Source: Microbacterium sp. M28
Lineage (GTDB): Bacteria > Actinomycetota > Actinomycetes > Actinomycetales > Microbacteriaceae
Reading direction: 5' to 3'
Assembly (NCBI RefSeq): GCF_025836995.1
Contig: NZ_CP107546.1
Coordinates: 1,922,001-1,986,000, forward strand
DNA length: 64,000 bases
Positions within the stretch are counted from its first letter, which is position 1, and each line of letters starts with the position of its first letter. Positions 40,010 through 48,919 of the stretch are shown here, piece by piece. The translations under genes and the position numbers were made by a program. The notes beneath the pieces are model-generated. The model was given only the letters and a program-made list of their open reading frames with translations, was not told where the DNA came from and searched no databases.

Positions 40010-40625
40010 GCCGTCTCCCTTCGTCGCACGCGGCGATCGCGTCGCCCTTCGCTCTGTTCCGCACGATACGCGGACACGTCTTCCCAGGTGTCCAGATCCA
40101 TCGACGCACCGCGTTCGTCGTCGATCTCCTGCACGCGAAGGGCCCCCGTGATCCGCCTCATCGCCGCGCCCTCCGCGGTCGGCAGAGCGCCGATGGCTGC
40201 TCGCAACGCGGCCACGCGGTAGCGCCCGGCGAGCGGCTGCGCGCGGCCGCCGGAATCGCGCAGCATCAGCGCGTCCACGTCATCGGTCATCGAGTGCTCC
40301 GACAGCGCGTCGACGATTCCCCCCGCACGGGGCAGATCGCACGCGAGGACCCACGTCTCTGCTACGGCATCCGACAAATCGTGCAACGCCGCCTCGAGCG
40401 CGGCGACGGGTCCGCCGAAGGCCGGACGCTCGCGCACCACGCGTACACCGGGCCGGGTGAGGTGATCCGGGCCGACCAGGACGATCGGCTCGCACGCGGC
40501 GACCGCCTGCAGGACGCCGTCGATCAGCATCCGCCCGTCGACCTCGACCTCGGCCTTGTCCACGCCGCCCAACCGCGTCGCACGACCGCCCGCGAGGACG
40601 ATCGCCGCACGACGCGGATCAGCGG

Positions 40626-40629
<4 letters not shown>
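40006..40629 (-). CDS. mobA: Molybdenum cofactor guanylyltransferase
   Basis: Links GMP to molybdopterin to form the bis-MGD used by NarG. 207 residues with the nucleotidyltransferase start LAGGRATRLGGVDKAEVEV, RERPAFGGPVAAL and the metal-binding LACDLPRAGG. ATG 40629 overlaps the moaC stop (ATGA) and is preferred to one three codons upstream. The C-terminal end is Arg-rich. It lies within the six-gene cofactor operon. Confidence 0.92.
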
Positions 40630-41086
<457 letters not shown>

Positions 41087-41090
<4 letters not shown>

Positions 41091-42319
41091 GATATCTCCC
41101 TCTCTGTCGCGACCAGCATGACGTCGACGAGGTCGCCGGTCTCCACCCGCTCGGTCTCGGCGGGAACGATGGCGAAGTCGGTCGCCTGGGCGAGCGACGC
41201 CACCAGATGCGATCCGCTGCCGCCGGCGGATGCCGGGACGACCCGGCCGTCCCGGAAGACGACGGGAAGCACCTGCACGCGCCCGGGTGGGCAGCGCCAG
41301 CCCTGGCCCACCGTGGCGCTCGTGCGCGGGCGATCGAGGTCCTGTCGCCCCGCCATCGACCGCACGGCGGGCCGCACGAACATCTCGAACGAGACGGCGA
41401 CGCTCACCGGATTTCCCGGCAGGCAGAACAGCAGCGTCCCGTCCGGCGCGACGCCGAATCCCTGGGGCTTGCCTGGCTGCATGGCGACCGCATCGAAGCG
41501 CACGGTTCCGCGGCCGGGACCCGCAATGTCCAGCACCGCCTTCACGACGTCGAACGCGCCGACGCTGGCCCCGCCGGACAGCACGACGAGGTCGGCGTCG
41601 ACCGCCGCGAGCTCGGAGCGGAGGGCCGCCTCGTCGTCGGGCACGGTGCCGACGTGCACGACGACGGCTCCGGCATCCTGCAGCGCCGCCGCGATGAGGA
41701 GCGAGTTCGATTCGGGGATCTGCCCTCGTCGCGGCTCGGCGCCGGCGGGCACCAGCTCCGAGCCGGTGGAGATCACGGCGGCTCGTGGCGCGGGGTGCGC
41801 GCGTACGCGATCATGGCCCGCCGAAGCGATCGTGGCCAGCTGCCAGGGCCCGAGCGCTGTTCCCGCGTCGACGACCACGGTGCCGGCCGCGGCATCCTCC
41901 CCGCGGCGCCGGATGTGCGCGGCCTCTCGAGGCGCACGCGTGATCGTGATGTGCTCGGGTGGGACCGCACCGGTGACCACCCCGAGATCCGTGTGCTCGA
42001 CGGGGACGATGGCATCGGCATCCGTGGGAACGGCGGCGCCCGTCATGATCCGCACGGCCTCGCCCCTCCCGAAGCGCGGATCGTCGGCGGAGCCGGCCGG
42101 GACGTCGGCGACGACGCGCAGACGCGCGCCCTCGACCGCGTCGGCAGTGCGCACCGCGTAGCCGTCCATGGCGGAATTGTCGAACAGCGGCACGGGCCAG
42201 CGCGTCGAGACGGCGTCCGCGAGCACCAGTCCGTTCGCGGATAGGAGTGCGTGTGCACGGGGCGGCAACGGGGTGGCCACCGCGAGGATGCGGCTGCGGT
42301 GCTCCTCGATCGGGATCAT
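41087..42319 (-). CDS. moeA: Molybdopterin molybdenumtransferase
   Basis: Inserts molybdate into adenylated molybdopterin. 410 residues in the four-domain MoeA order. PLFDNSAMDGYAV (about 44-56) and IMTGAAVPTDADAIVPVE lie in domains I-II, the MPT-binding VLSGGASVGAFD and LLFCLPGNPVSV in domain III, and a beta-barrel domain IV follows. ATG 42319 overlaps the moeB stop and its own stop overlaps the moaC start. Confidence 0.96.
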
Positions 42320-43443
42320 GCCGTCGCCGCCGCGTCGCGCGCACGCGTGGACCACGCCTCGTAGCCGCCGTCGAGCAGGACGATCTCGGTCTCGGGAACC
42401 GCCGTGCGGAGGAACGCCGCCGCGGCTCTGGCCCGAGGACCGACCTGGCAGAACACCACGACAGTGCCCTCACCCGCGATCATGGACGGGTCTTCTCGCA
42501 GCCGACTCAGCGGGACCGAGAGCGCGCCGGGGATGCTCCCGGCGCGGAACTCGTCCTCCTCGCGCACGTCGAGCAGCAGGACGTCACCGAGGCCGTCGAG
42601 CTCGTCCGGTGCGATGGTCCGGTCCCCCGTGCTCGCGGGGACGCGGTCGGCAGCGGGAGGGGTCGGTGCCACGCCGCGAGCCGGTATCAGCGGGACCTCG
42701 CGCGTGCGAGCCGAGAGCGCGTCGATCACCAGCATCCGCCCCAGGATGGGGTCCCCCAGACCGCAGATGAGCTTGACCGCCTCTGCCGCGAGGAGCGCAC
42801 CGAGCTGGCCGCACAGGGCGCCGAGCACGCCGGCGTCCGCGCAGGACGGCACGTCCTCGGCCGGGGGCGCGGAGGGGAAGACGTCACGCAGACGGACGGG
42901 ATCGCCTACGGGCGGACGCGACCAGAACAGCGTCGCCTGCGCGTCGAATCGCAGCACCGACCCCCAGACCAGCGGAACGCCCAGCGCATCGCAGGCGTCC
43001 GCGACTGCGTATCGCGTGTCGAACGTGTCGCTCCCGTCGATCACGAGGTCGTATCCCGCCAGCATCCGCTCCGCATTGTCGGACGTGAGACGCTCGTGCG
43101 CCCGGATCACCGTCGTGTGCGGCGACAGCGAACGGATGCGCTCGGCGGCGACGCGCGCCTTCGGGCGGCCGACGTCCGCGACCCCGAACAGCACCTGGCG
43201 TTGCAGGTTCGACGTGTCGACGACGTCATCGTCGACGATGCAGATGGTGCCGATGCCGGCGGAGGCCAGATAGAGAAGCACCGGCGAACCCAGGCCGCCG
43301 GCCCCGATCACGCAGATCCTGGCGGCGAACAACCGGCGCTGGCCGTCCGCGCCGATCTCCGGCAGCCGGATCTGGCGTGCGGCCCGCTCGGTCTCGCCGT
43401 CGGGCAGCGCGGATGCCGGGGCGACGAGCGGGGGGAAGCGCAT
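42316..43443 (-). CDS. moeB: Molybdopterin-synthase adenylyltransferase with C-terminal rhodanese domain
   Basis: 375 residues. An E1-like ThiF/MoeB domain (ARQIRLPEIGADGQ, nucleotide loop VIGAGGLGSPVL, catalytic-Cys region around GVLGALCGQLGA) is followed by a rhodanese domain (about 280-375) with LLLDVREEDEFRAGSIPGA and active-site Cys in VVFCQVGPRARAAA. It activates the MoaD C terminus, and the rhodanese part probably supplies the sulfur, as in MOCS3/MoeZR-type fusions. ATG 43443 (MRFPPLV) is 8 nt from a TACCGT -10 and preferred to a GTG further upstream. First gene of the six-gene operon. Confidence 0.93.
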   Translation of the reverse strand: MRFPPLVAPASALPDGETERAARQIRLPEIGADGQRRLFAARICVIGAGGLGSPVLLYLASAGIGTICIVDDDVVDTSNLQRQVLFGVADVGRPKARVAAERIRSLSPHTTVIRAHERLTSDNAERMLAGYDLVIDGSDTFDTRYAVADACDALGVPLVWGSVLRFDAQATLFWSRPPVGDPVRLRDVFPSAPPAEDVPSCADAGVLGALCGQLGALLAAEAVKLICGLGDPILGRMLVIDALSARTREVPLIPARGVAPTPPAADRVPASTGDRTIAPDELDGLGDVLLLDVREEDEFRAGSIPGALSVPLSRLREDPSMIAGEGTVVVFCQVGPRARAAAAFLRTAVPETEIVLLDGGYEAWSTRARDAAATA

Positions 43444-43450
43444 GCCCCCA

Positions 43451-43456
43451 ACGGTA
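43451..43456 (-). promoter_or_regulatory. -10 element (TACCGT) of the moeB operon
   Basis: TACCGT ends 8 nt before the moeB ATG, leaderless placement. The divergent TOBE-regulator promoter is about 130 nt away. Confidence 0.45.
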
Positions 43457-43532
43457 CCGCTCTGCACGGACCGGGGCCGCTCGGTTGCCCGTGAGTATCG
43501 CGCAGCGTTACCGCCAGAGCGCAGTTCTTACG

Positions 43533-43570
43533 ATCCGCAGATGCGGAAGAGAATCCGCACTGCATCCGCA
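43533..43570. promoter_or_regulatory. Candidate operator with ATCCGCA repeats upstream of the TOBE regulator
   Basis: ATCCGCA occurs three times in the same direction (43533, 43553 and 43564, so spaced 20 and 11 nt, about two and one helix turns). TGCGGA at 43542-43547 forms a perfect inverted repeat TCCGCA-GA-TGCGGA (43534-43547). The last copy sits just upstream of the TAGGAT -10 at 43581. The arrangement suggests cooperative binding by the adjacent regulator, controlling modABC and possibly the divergent moeB operon. Confidence 0.5.
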
Positions 43571-43580
43571 GACACGAACG

Positions 43581-43586
43581 TAGGAT
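43581..43586 (+). promoter_or_regulatory. -10 element (TAGGAT) of the TOBE regulator-modABC operon
   Basis: TAGGAT ends 8 nt before ATG 43594, so the mRNA is probably leaderless from that codon. The ATG at 43585 falls inside the element and is unlikely to be used. Confidence 0.48.
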
Positions 43587-43593
43587 GGCGAAC

Positions 43594-44007
43594 ATGACCG
43601 ATTTCCGGATCCGTGATGCCGCCCGCCTCCTGTCCGTCAGCGATGACACTGTGCGTCGCTGGATCGACAGCGGGCAGCTGCCGGCCGGAACGGATGCCGC
43701 AGGTCGACTCGTCGTCGCAGGCACCGATCTCGCCGCCCACCTCACTCGGGCACGCGGCGCGGACGCGGATCCCCTCGAACGCGCCTCCAGCGCGCGCAAT
43801 CGGTTCGTCGGAATCGTGACCGAGGTCGTCTCGGACACGGTCATGTCGCAGGTCGAGATGCAGAGCGGCCCGCATCGCATCGTCTCACTCATGTCCACCG
43901 AGGCCGTCAGGGAGCTCGGGCTCGAGGTCGGCAGCCTCGCCACGGCGATGGTGAAGGCGACGACCGTGATCGTGGAGACGGCACCAGCCTCCGAGGCGTC
44001 GCGATGA
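43594..44007 (+). CDS. Molybdate-responsive regulator with excisionase-type HTH and TOBE domain
   Basis: 137 residues. An N-terminal excisionase/MerR-like helix-turn-helix (RIRDAARLLSVSDDTVRRWIDSGQLPA, about 4-30) is joined by a linker to one TOBE/Mop domain (about 72-132, SARNRFVGIVTEVVSDTVMSQVEM ... LGLEVGSLATAMVKATTVIVE) that binds molybdate or tungstate. It lies directly before modA (ATGA overlap), so it is the likely sensor-repressor of molybdate uptake. Start 43594 is chosen from the -10 spacing. Confidence 0.86.
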   Translation: MTDFRIRDAARLLSVSDDTVRRWIDSGQLPAGTDAAGRLVVAGTDLAAHLTRARGADADPLERASSARNRFVGIVTEVVSDTVMSQVEMQSGPHRIVSLMSTEAVRELGLEVGSLATAMVKATTVIVETAPASEASR

Positions 44008-44765
44008 GACGCGCAACCGGCGTGCTCGGACCCGTGCTGCTGCTCGCGCTCGCGCTGACGGGCTGCACCGCACCCGCCGGGGAGGCCGGTACCGAACCGC
44101 CGGTCACCGTGTTCGCCGCGGCGTCCCTGCACGGATCCTTCGACGAGCTCGCAACGGCCTTCGCGGACGAGCATCCCTCGTACTCCGTCGCGCCGATCCG
44201 GTACGACGGATCGCAGGCGCTGTCGACACAGGCGCTCGACGGCGCTGACGTCGACGTGGTCGCCTTCGCGAACGAGGAGACTTTTCAGCCGCTGGTCGAG
44301 GCCGGCCGCAGCGGCGACGGGGAGATCTTCGCGACGAACACGCTGCGGATCGCGGTGCCGGCGGGGAACCCGGGTGGCATCGCAGACCTGGACGATCTCG
44401 CCGACCCGTCGCTCGCCGTCGTCCTGTGTGCACCCGAGGTGCCGTGCGGATCGGCGACCCGTAAACTCCTGAGCTCCGCCGGTGTAGCCGTGACAGCCGT
44501 GAGCGAGGAGACGAACGTCACGGCGGTCCTCACCCGTGTAGCCGATGGCGAGGCGGATGCCGGGATCGTGTACGCCACCGACATCGCCGCCGAGGAGCGG
44601 GTGGAAGGCATCCGCCCGGCGGGGGCGGGAGACGTCGTCAACCGGTATCCCATCGCCATCGCCGAGGACGCGCCGTCGCCGCGAGGCGCGCGGGCTTTCG
44701 TCGACTTCATCCTGTCGGATCAGGGCCAGGCCATCCTCGCCGCGCACGGATTCGAGGCACCGTGA
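44004..44765 (+). CDS. modA: Molybdate ABC transporter substrate-binding lipoprotein
   Basis: 253 residues. The signal peptide ends in the lipobox ALTG-Cys21, so the protein is tethered outside the membrane. TVFAAASLHGSFDELA and DGSQALSTQ are the molybdate-binding stretches, and AGIVYATDI lies near the end. It delivers molybdate to ModBC. It is joined to the regulator upstream (ATGA) and modB downstream (GTGA). Confidence 0.95.
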   Translation: MRRATGVLGPVLLLALALTGCTAPAGEAGTEPPVTVFAAASLHGSFDELATAFADEHPSYSVAPIRYDGSQALSTQALDGADVDVVAFANEETFQPLVEAGRSGDGEIFATNTLRIAVPAGNPGGIADLDDLADPSLAVVLCAPEVPCGSATRKLLSSAGVAVTAVSEETNVTAVLTRVADGEADAGIVYATDIAAEERVEGIRPAGAGDVVNRYPIAIAEDAPSPRGARAFVDFILSDQGQAILAAHGFEAP

Positions 44766-45550
44766 CACTCCCCCGCGGGCTCTACGTCGCGGCGACCGTC
44801 GCGATCGCCCTGCTCGTCCTGCCCATCGTCGGCCTGATCTCGCGGGTGCGCTGGGAGCAACTGGGCGACGATCTGCTGTCCCCGGCGGCGCTCAACGCCC
44901 TCGGCCTGTCGCTGGGCACTGCCGCCTGCGCGACCGTGCTGTGCCTGCTGCTGGGCGGGCCCCTCGCGATCGTCATCGCGAGGGCGCCTCGTCGCACCGC
45001 AGCCGTGCTGCGCACGATCGTGCTCGTCCCGCTCGTGCTGCCGCCGATGGTCGGTGGGCTCGCTCTGCTCGCGCTGCTCGGACGCAGCGGACTCGTCGGC
45101 AAGCCCCTGTTCGAGGTCACCGGGTTCAGCCTCCCGTACACGACGGCGGCGGTCGTGGTGGCGCAGGCGTTCGTCGCCCTGCCGTTCCTCGTGATCGCGT
45201 TGGAGGGGGCGCTGCGCACGTCGGGAATCGGCCATGAGCAGGTCGCCGCGACGCTGGGCGCCGGACGTTGGCGAGTGCTCACCCGGATCACGCTGCCGCT
45301 CGTCCTTCCGGGCCTCGTCGCGGGAACCGTCCTGTGCTTCGCACGGGCGCTCGGCGAGTTCGGAGCGACGGCGCTGTTCGCCGGCAACGCGGAAGGCATC
45401 ACACGCACGATGCCGCTGGCGATCTACACCGCGTTCAACGGCGTCGGAGTCACGCAGGATTCGGCTGTCGCGCTGTCGCTGCTGCTGCTCGTCAGCGCCG
45501 CAGTGATCGTCAGCGCGCTGCGCTCATGGCGAGAGGATGCCGTGCGATGA
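44762..45550 (+). CDS. modB: Molybdate ABC transporter permease
   Basis: 262 residues with about six membrane spans. The cytoplasmic EAA loop is EQVAATLGAGRWRVLTRITLPLVLPG (about 160-185), where ModC docks. ALGEFGATALFAGN is typical of ModB. The GTG start at 44762 overlaps the modA stop and the modC ATG overlaps its stop (ATGA). Confidence 0.95.
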   Translation: MTLPRGLYVAATVAIALLVLPIVGLISRVRWEQLGDDLLSPAALNALGLSLGTAACATVLCLLLGGPLAIVIARAPRRTAAVLRTIVLVPLVLPPMVGGLALLALLGRSGLVGKPLFEVTGFSLPYTTAAVVVAQAFVALPFLVIALEGALRTSGIGHEQVAATLGAGRWRVLTRITLPLVLPGLVAGTVLCFARALGEFGATALFAGNAEGITRTMPLAIYTAFNGVGVTQDSAVALSLLLLVSAAVIVSALRSWREDAVR

Positions 45551-46617
45551 CCGCCGTGCCGACAGGGCGTCTGAGCGCCGACATCGCCGTGGATCGCGGC
45601 GGCTTCACGGCATCCGCGTCGATCGAGCTCGACGCGGGCGGGCGGCTCGCCCTGCTGGGTCCGAACGGCTCGGGAAAATCGACGCTGCTGAGCGCGCTGG
45701 CCGGGCTCATCCCGGTCGCGCGGGGCGAGGTGGTGCTCGACGGACGCATCCTCGAGCAGGCGGGACGGATGCACCGGCGGCCCGAAGAGCGACACATCGG
45801 GCTCCTCGATCAGAAGCCGCGGCTGTTCCCGCATCTGAGCGTGGTGCAGAACATCGCCTTCGGCCCGCGCTCCCGCGGCGTCGATCGCGCGACCGCGCGT
45901 GACACGGCGCGCAACTGGCTGGACAGGCTCGCACTCTCCGACCGCGCGGACGCCATGCCGCACGAGCTGTCCGGCGGTCAGCAGCAGCGGATCGCGATCG
46001 CCCGCGCGTTCGCCGCTGACCCCGCGCTCCTCCTGCTGGACGAGCCGTTCGCCGCGCTGGATGCCGAAAGCGCGCCCCTCGTGAGACGACTGCTTTCGGA
46101 CGAGCTGACGCGCACCGGCACCGCAGCCGTGCTCGTCACACACGATCTGGCTGATGCCTGGCAGCTCGCAGGGCACTGCCTGGTGCTGCGCGACGGCCGC
46201 GTGGTCGAGGAGGGCACCCCTGCCGATCTGGCGGCGCGCCCGCAGCATCCTTTCACGGCTCGCCTGGCCGGCTTCGCCGTGGTCGAAGGATGCTGGACGG
46301 GGTCGACGCTCGACATCGGCGACGGCATCCTCCTCCCCGCACACCCGGAGGGCGAGCTCTATCCGGGGGATGCCGCATTCGCCGTGATCGCCCCGCAGGC
46401 CGTGCGCGTGCTCTCAAGCGGGACGACGGACGCGGGAGCCATCATCGCGCCGTTGGCGGCGGTGTCGGCGCGGGCGGGCATGCTGCGGCTGGAGCATCGC
46501 TCCGGCCTGGCGGCGATGACCCCGGTGAGCACGGTCGACGCGAGGCCGTTGCCTCGGGTCGGCGATGCCGCACGATTCGTCGTCGACGCGGTCACCGTGC
46601 GGCGCTCGGTGTCCTGA
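45547..46617 (+). CDS. modC: Molybdate ABC transporter ATP-binding protein with C-terminal TOBE domain
   Basis: 356 residues. Walker A GPNGSGKST (about 38-46), Q-loop LLDQKPRLFPHLSV, signature LSGGQQQRIAIARA, Walker B LLLLDEPFAALD and H-loop VLVTHD. A TOBE-like domain at about 285-350 could sense internal molybdate. ATG 45547 overlaps the modB stop. Last gene of the molybdenum module; it converges on rpsA. Confidence 0.95.
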   Translation: MTAVPTGRLSADIAVDRGGFTASASIELDAGGRLALLGPNGSGKSTLLSALAGLIPVARGEVVLDGRILEQAGRMHRRPEERHIGLLDQKPRLFPHLSVVQNIAFGPRSRGVDRATARDTARNWLDRLALSDRADAMPHELSGGQQQRIAIARAFAADPALLLLDEPFAALDAESAPLVRRLLSDELTRTGTAAVLVTHDLADAWQLAGHCLVLRDGRVVEEGTPADLAARPQHPFTARLAGFAVVEGCWTGSTLDIGDGILLPAHPEGELYPGDAAFAVIAPQAVRVLSSGTTDAGAIIAPLAAVSARAGMLRLEHRSGLAAMTPVSTVDARPLPRVGDAARFVVDAVTVRRSVS

Positions 46618-46657
46618 CCGGCGCACGACCAAGTCCGCGCGTGCACCGCATACGCGG

Positions 46658-46689
46658 AACGGGCCGCCACCCGAAGGTGACGACCCGTT
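46658..46689 (-). terminator. Terminator of rpsA
   Basis: A 14-bp stem (46658-46671 with 46676-46689) has two G-U pairs in the minus-strand RNA and a UUCG tetraloop. It lies 15 nt past the rpsA stop and may also stop modC transcripts. Confidence 0.8.
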
Positions 46690-46704
46690 GCGTTGAAGCG
46701 ATGC

Positions 46705-48162
46705 TTACGCGTTGCCGCCCGAGAGCTTCTCGCGCAGAGCCGCGAGCGCCTCGTCGTCCGCGAGCGTGCCGGCACCGGCCGAGTCGCTCGTGAAGGACTG
46801 ACCGGCGGCGAAGTCGTCGCCGGCAGCAGCCTCGGCCTCGGCGGCCTTGGCCACGGCGACCTTGTGAGCCTCCCAGCGGGTCTGGGCTGCAGCGTACTCC
46901 TGCTCCCATGCCTCGCGGGCTGCGTCGAAGCCTTCCTTCCACGCACCGGTCTCGGGGTCGAAGCCCTCCGGGTACTTGTACTCGCCGTTCTCGTCGTACT
47001 CGGCGAGCATGCCGTACAGGGCCGGGTCGAACTCGGTGCCGTTGGGGTCGACCGACTCGTTGGCCTGCTTCAGCGACAGCGAGATGCGACGACGCTCGAG
47101 GTCGATGTCGATGACCTTGACGAAGACCTCTTCGCCGACGGACACGACCTGCTCAGCCAGCTCGACGTGCTTGCTGGAGAGCTCGGAGATGTGCACGAGG
47201 CCCTCGATGCCGTCCGCGACGCGCACGAACGCACCGAACGGAACCAGCTTCGTGACCTTGCCCGGTGCGATCTGGCCGATCGCGTGGGTGCGAGCGAAGA
47301 CCTGCCACGGGTCCTCCTGCGTCGCCTTCAGCGACAGGGAGACGCGCTCGCGGTCGAGGTCCACCTCGAGGATCTCGACGGTGACCTCCTGGCCGACCTC
47401 GACGACCTCGGAAGCGTGCTCGATGTGCTTCCAGGACAGCTCGGAGACGTGCACGAGGCCGTCAACGCCACCCAGGTCGACGAACGCACCGAAGTTGACG
47501 ATCGAGGACACGACACCCTTGCGGACCTGACCCTTGTGCAGGTTGTTGAGGAAGGTCGTGCGCGACTCGGACTGCGTCTGCTCCAGCAGAGCGCGGCGCG
47601 AGAGCACCACGTTGTTGCGGTTCTTGTCGAGCTCGAGGATCTTGGCCTCGATCTCCTGGCCGAGGTACGGCGTCAGGTCGCGGACGCGGCGCAGCTCGAT
47701 CAGCGACGCCGGCAGGAAGCCACGGAGGCCGATGTCGACGATGAGGCCACCCTTGACGACCTCGATGACGGTGCCGGTGACGACTCCGTCGTTCTCCTTG
47801 ATCTTCTCGACGTCGCCCCAGGCGCGCTCGTACTGCGCACGCTTCTTGGAGAGGATCAGTCGGCCTTCCTTGTCCTCCTTCTGGAGAACGAGGGCCTCGA
47901 CCTGGTCGCCGACGGCGACGACCTCGTTGGGGTCGACGTCGTGCTTGATGGAAAGTTCGCGCGAGGGGATGACGCCCTCGGTCTTGTAACCGACGTCCAG
48001 CAGAACCTCGTCGCGGTCGATCTTGACGATCGTGCCCTCGATGATGTCGCCGTCGTTGAAGAACTTCAGGGTCTTCTCGACCGCGGCCAGGAAGTCCTCG
48101 GCAGATCCGATGTCGTTGATCGCGACCTGCTTGGTGGCCGGGGCGGTCGTTGCGGTAGTCAT
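46705..48162 (-). CDS. rpsA: 30S ribosomal protein S1
   Basis: A 485-residue RNA-binding ribosomal protein with four S1 (OB-fold) repeats. These begin near GDIIEGTIVKIDRDEVLLDVGYKTEG, NDGVVTGTVIEVVKGGLIVDIG, GQVRKGVVSSIVNFGAFVDLG and PGKVTKLVPFGAFVRVADGIEG. An Ala/Glu-rich C-terminal extension (about 410-485) is typical of actinobacteria. ATG 48162 (MTTATTAPATKQ) has the usual start sequence. coaE, its common neighbour, is 17 kb away beyond the nitrate/molybdenum module. Confidence 0.97.
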   Translation of the reverse strand: MTTATTAPATKQVAINDIGSAEDFLAAVEKTLKFFNDGDIIEGTIVKIDRDEVLLDVGYKTEGVIPSRELSIKHDVDPNEVVAVGDQVEALVLQKEDKEGRLILSKKRAQYERAWGDVEKIKENDGVVTGTVIEVVKGGLIVDIGLRGFLPASLIELRRVRDLTPYLGQEIEAKILELDKNRNNVVLSRRALLEQTQSESRTTFLNNLHKGQVRKGVVSSIVNFGAFVDLGGVDGLVHVSELSWKHIEHASEVVEVGQEVTVEILEVDLDRERVSLSLKATQEDPWQVFARTHAIGQIAPGKVTKLVPFGAFVRVADGIEGLVHISELSSKHVELAEQVVSVGEEVFVKVIDIDLERRRISLSLKQANESVDPNGTEFDPALYGMLAEYDENGEYKYPEGFDPETGAWKEGFDAAREAWEQEYAAAQTRWEAHKVAVAKAAEAEAAAGDDFAAGQSFTSDSAGAGTLADDEALAALREKLSGGNA

Positions 48163-48361
48163 GTAGTGGGTTGTCCTTGTTGAATGGGGGCTCGGGCTTC
48201 CGGCCGACGTGCGCACACGTATCTGAAGGCTGGAAAGCGAATGGATTGGATTGCTGCCACGAAGGCACGCGCCAGCGCGCCACAAGTGACACTTCAGATT
48301 ACCAGGTTCGGCGGCATCTGTCTGCTGTGGATAACTCCGACGGATGCCGAGCCGTTGGCGT

Positions 48362-48367
48362 TACCGT
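48362..48367 (+). promoter_or_regulatory. -10 element (TACCGT) of the lipoprotein gene
   Basis: TACCGT ends 7 nt before the GTG at 48374, the same leaderless spacing seen at other genes here. It decided the start codon. Confidence 0.42.
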
Positions 48368-48373
48368 GATCGG

Positions 48374-48919
48374 GTGATCATCTCGCGCCCTCGTCACCTC
48401 CTCTGCTTCTCGGCCATCGGCATCGTCGCTCTGGCCGCGGGTTCTCTGATCGCGTGCGCCCCCGAGGCGGATCCCACCCCCACGCCGACCGCCGCCTTCG
48501 CGTCCGAGGAGGAAGCCTTCGCCGCAGCGGAAGAGGTCTACCGGGCGTACAACGACGCCGGGAACGCTCGACGCTCGGGACAATCGACACCCAATCCACA
48601 AGACTTCCTGACCGGCACCGCACTCGAAGGCGATATTGAAGCGCTACAGCTATTGGACGCCCAGAATCTAACTCTCGAAGGTTCGGTCGGGCTTCTGTCC
48701 TTCACCGGACAAGCCGCGCAGATCGGTCAATCCGACAGCTCAATAGTCGCCCTCGTCTGTCTCGACGCTTCACAGGCACGCGTTGTGGATGCTGACGGGG
48801 TTGACCTCACCCCGGGCGATCGCGAGGACACGATCGCACAGTTGGTCGAGTTCGCGGGCTCGCCAAGTCGGTTGCTCATCTCATCAGAGTCGGCAGAGGA
48901 CTCGAGTCAATGTCGATGA
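48374..48919 (+). CDS. Putative secreted lipoprotein, unknown function
   Basis: 181 residues. A signal peptide (about 1-29) with lipobox GSLIA-Cys is followed by a Thr/Pro linker (EADPTPTPTAAF) and a small domain with two further cysteines (VCLD and SSQCR). I recognise no family. GTG 48374 was chosen from the promoter spacing. The 3' half uses codons such as CTA, ATA and AAT that are rare elsewhere in the window and is visibly lower in G+C. It overlaps the next gene, so the two are co-transcribed. Confidence 0.75.
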   Translation: MIISRPRHLLCFSAIGIVALAAGSLIACAPEADPTPTPTAAFASEEEAFAAAEEVYRAYNDAGNARRSGQSTPNPQDFLTGTALEGDIEALQLLDAQNLTLEGSVGLLSFTGQAAQIGQSDSSIVALVCLDASQARVVDADGVDLTPGDREDTIAQLVEFAGSPSRLLISSESAEDSSQCR

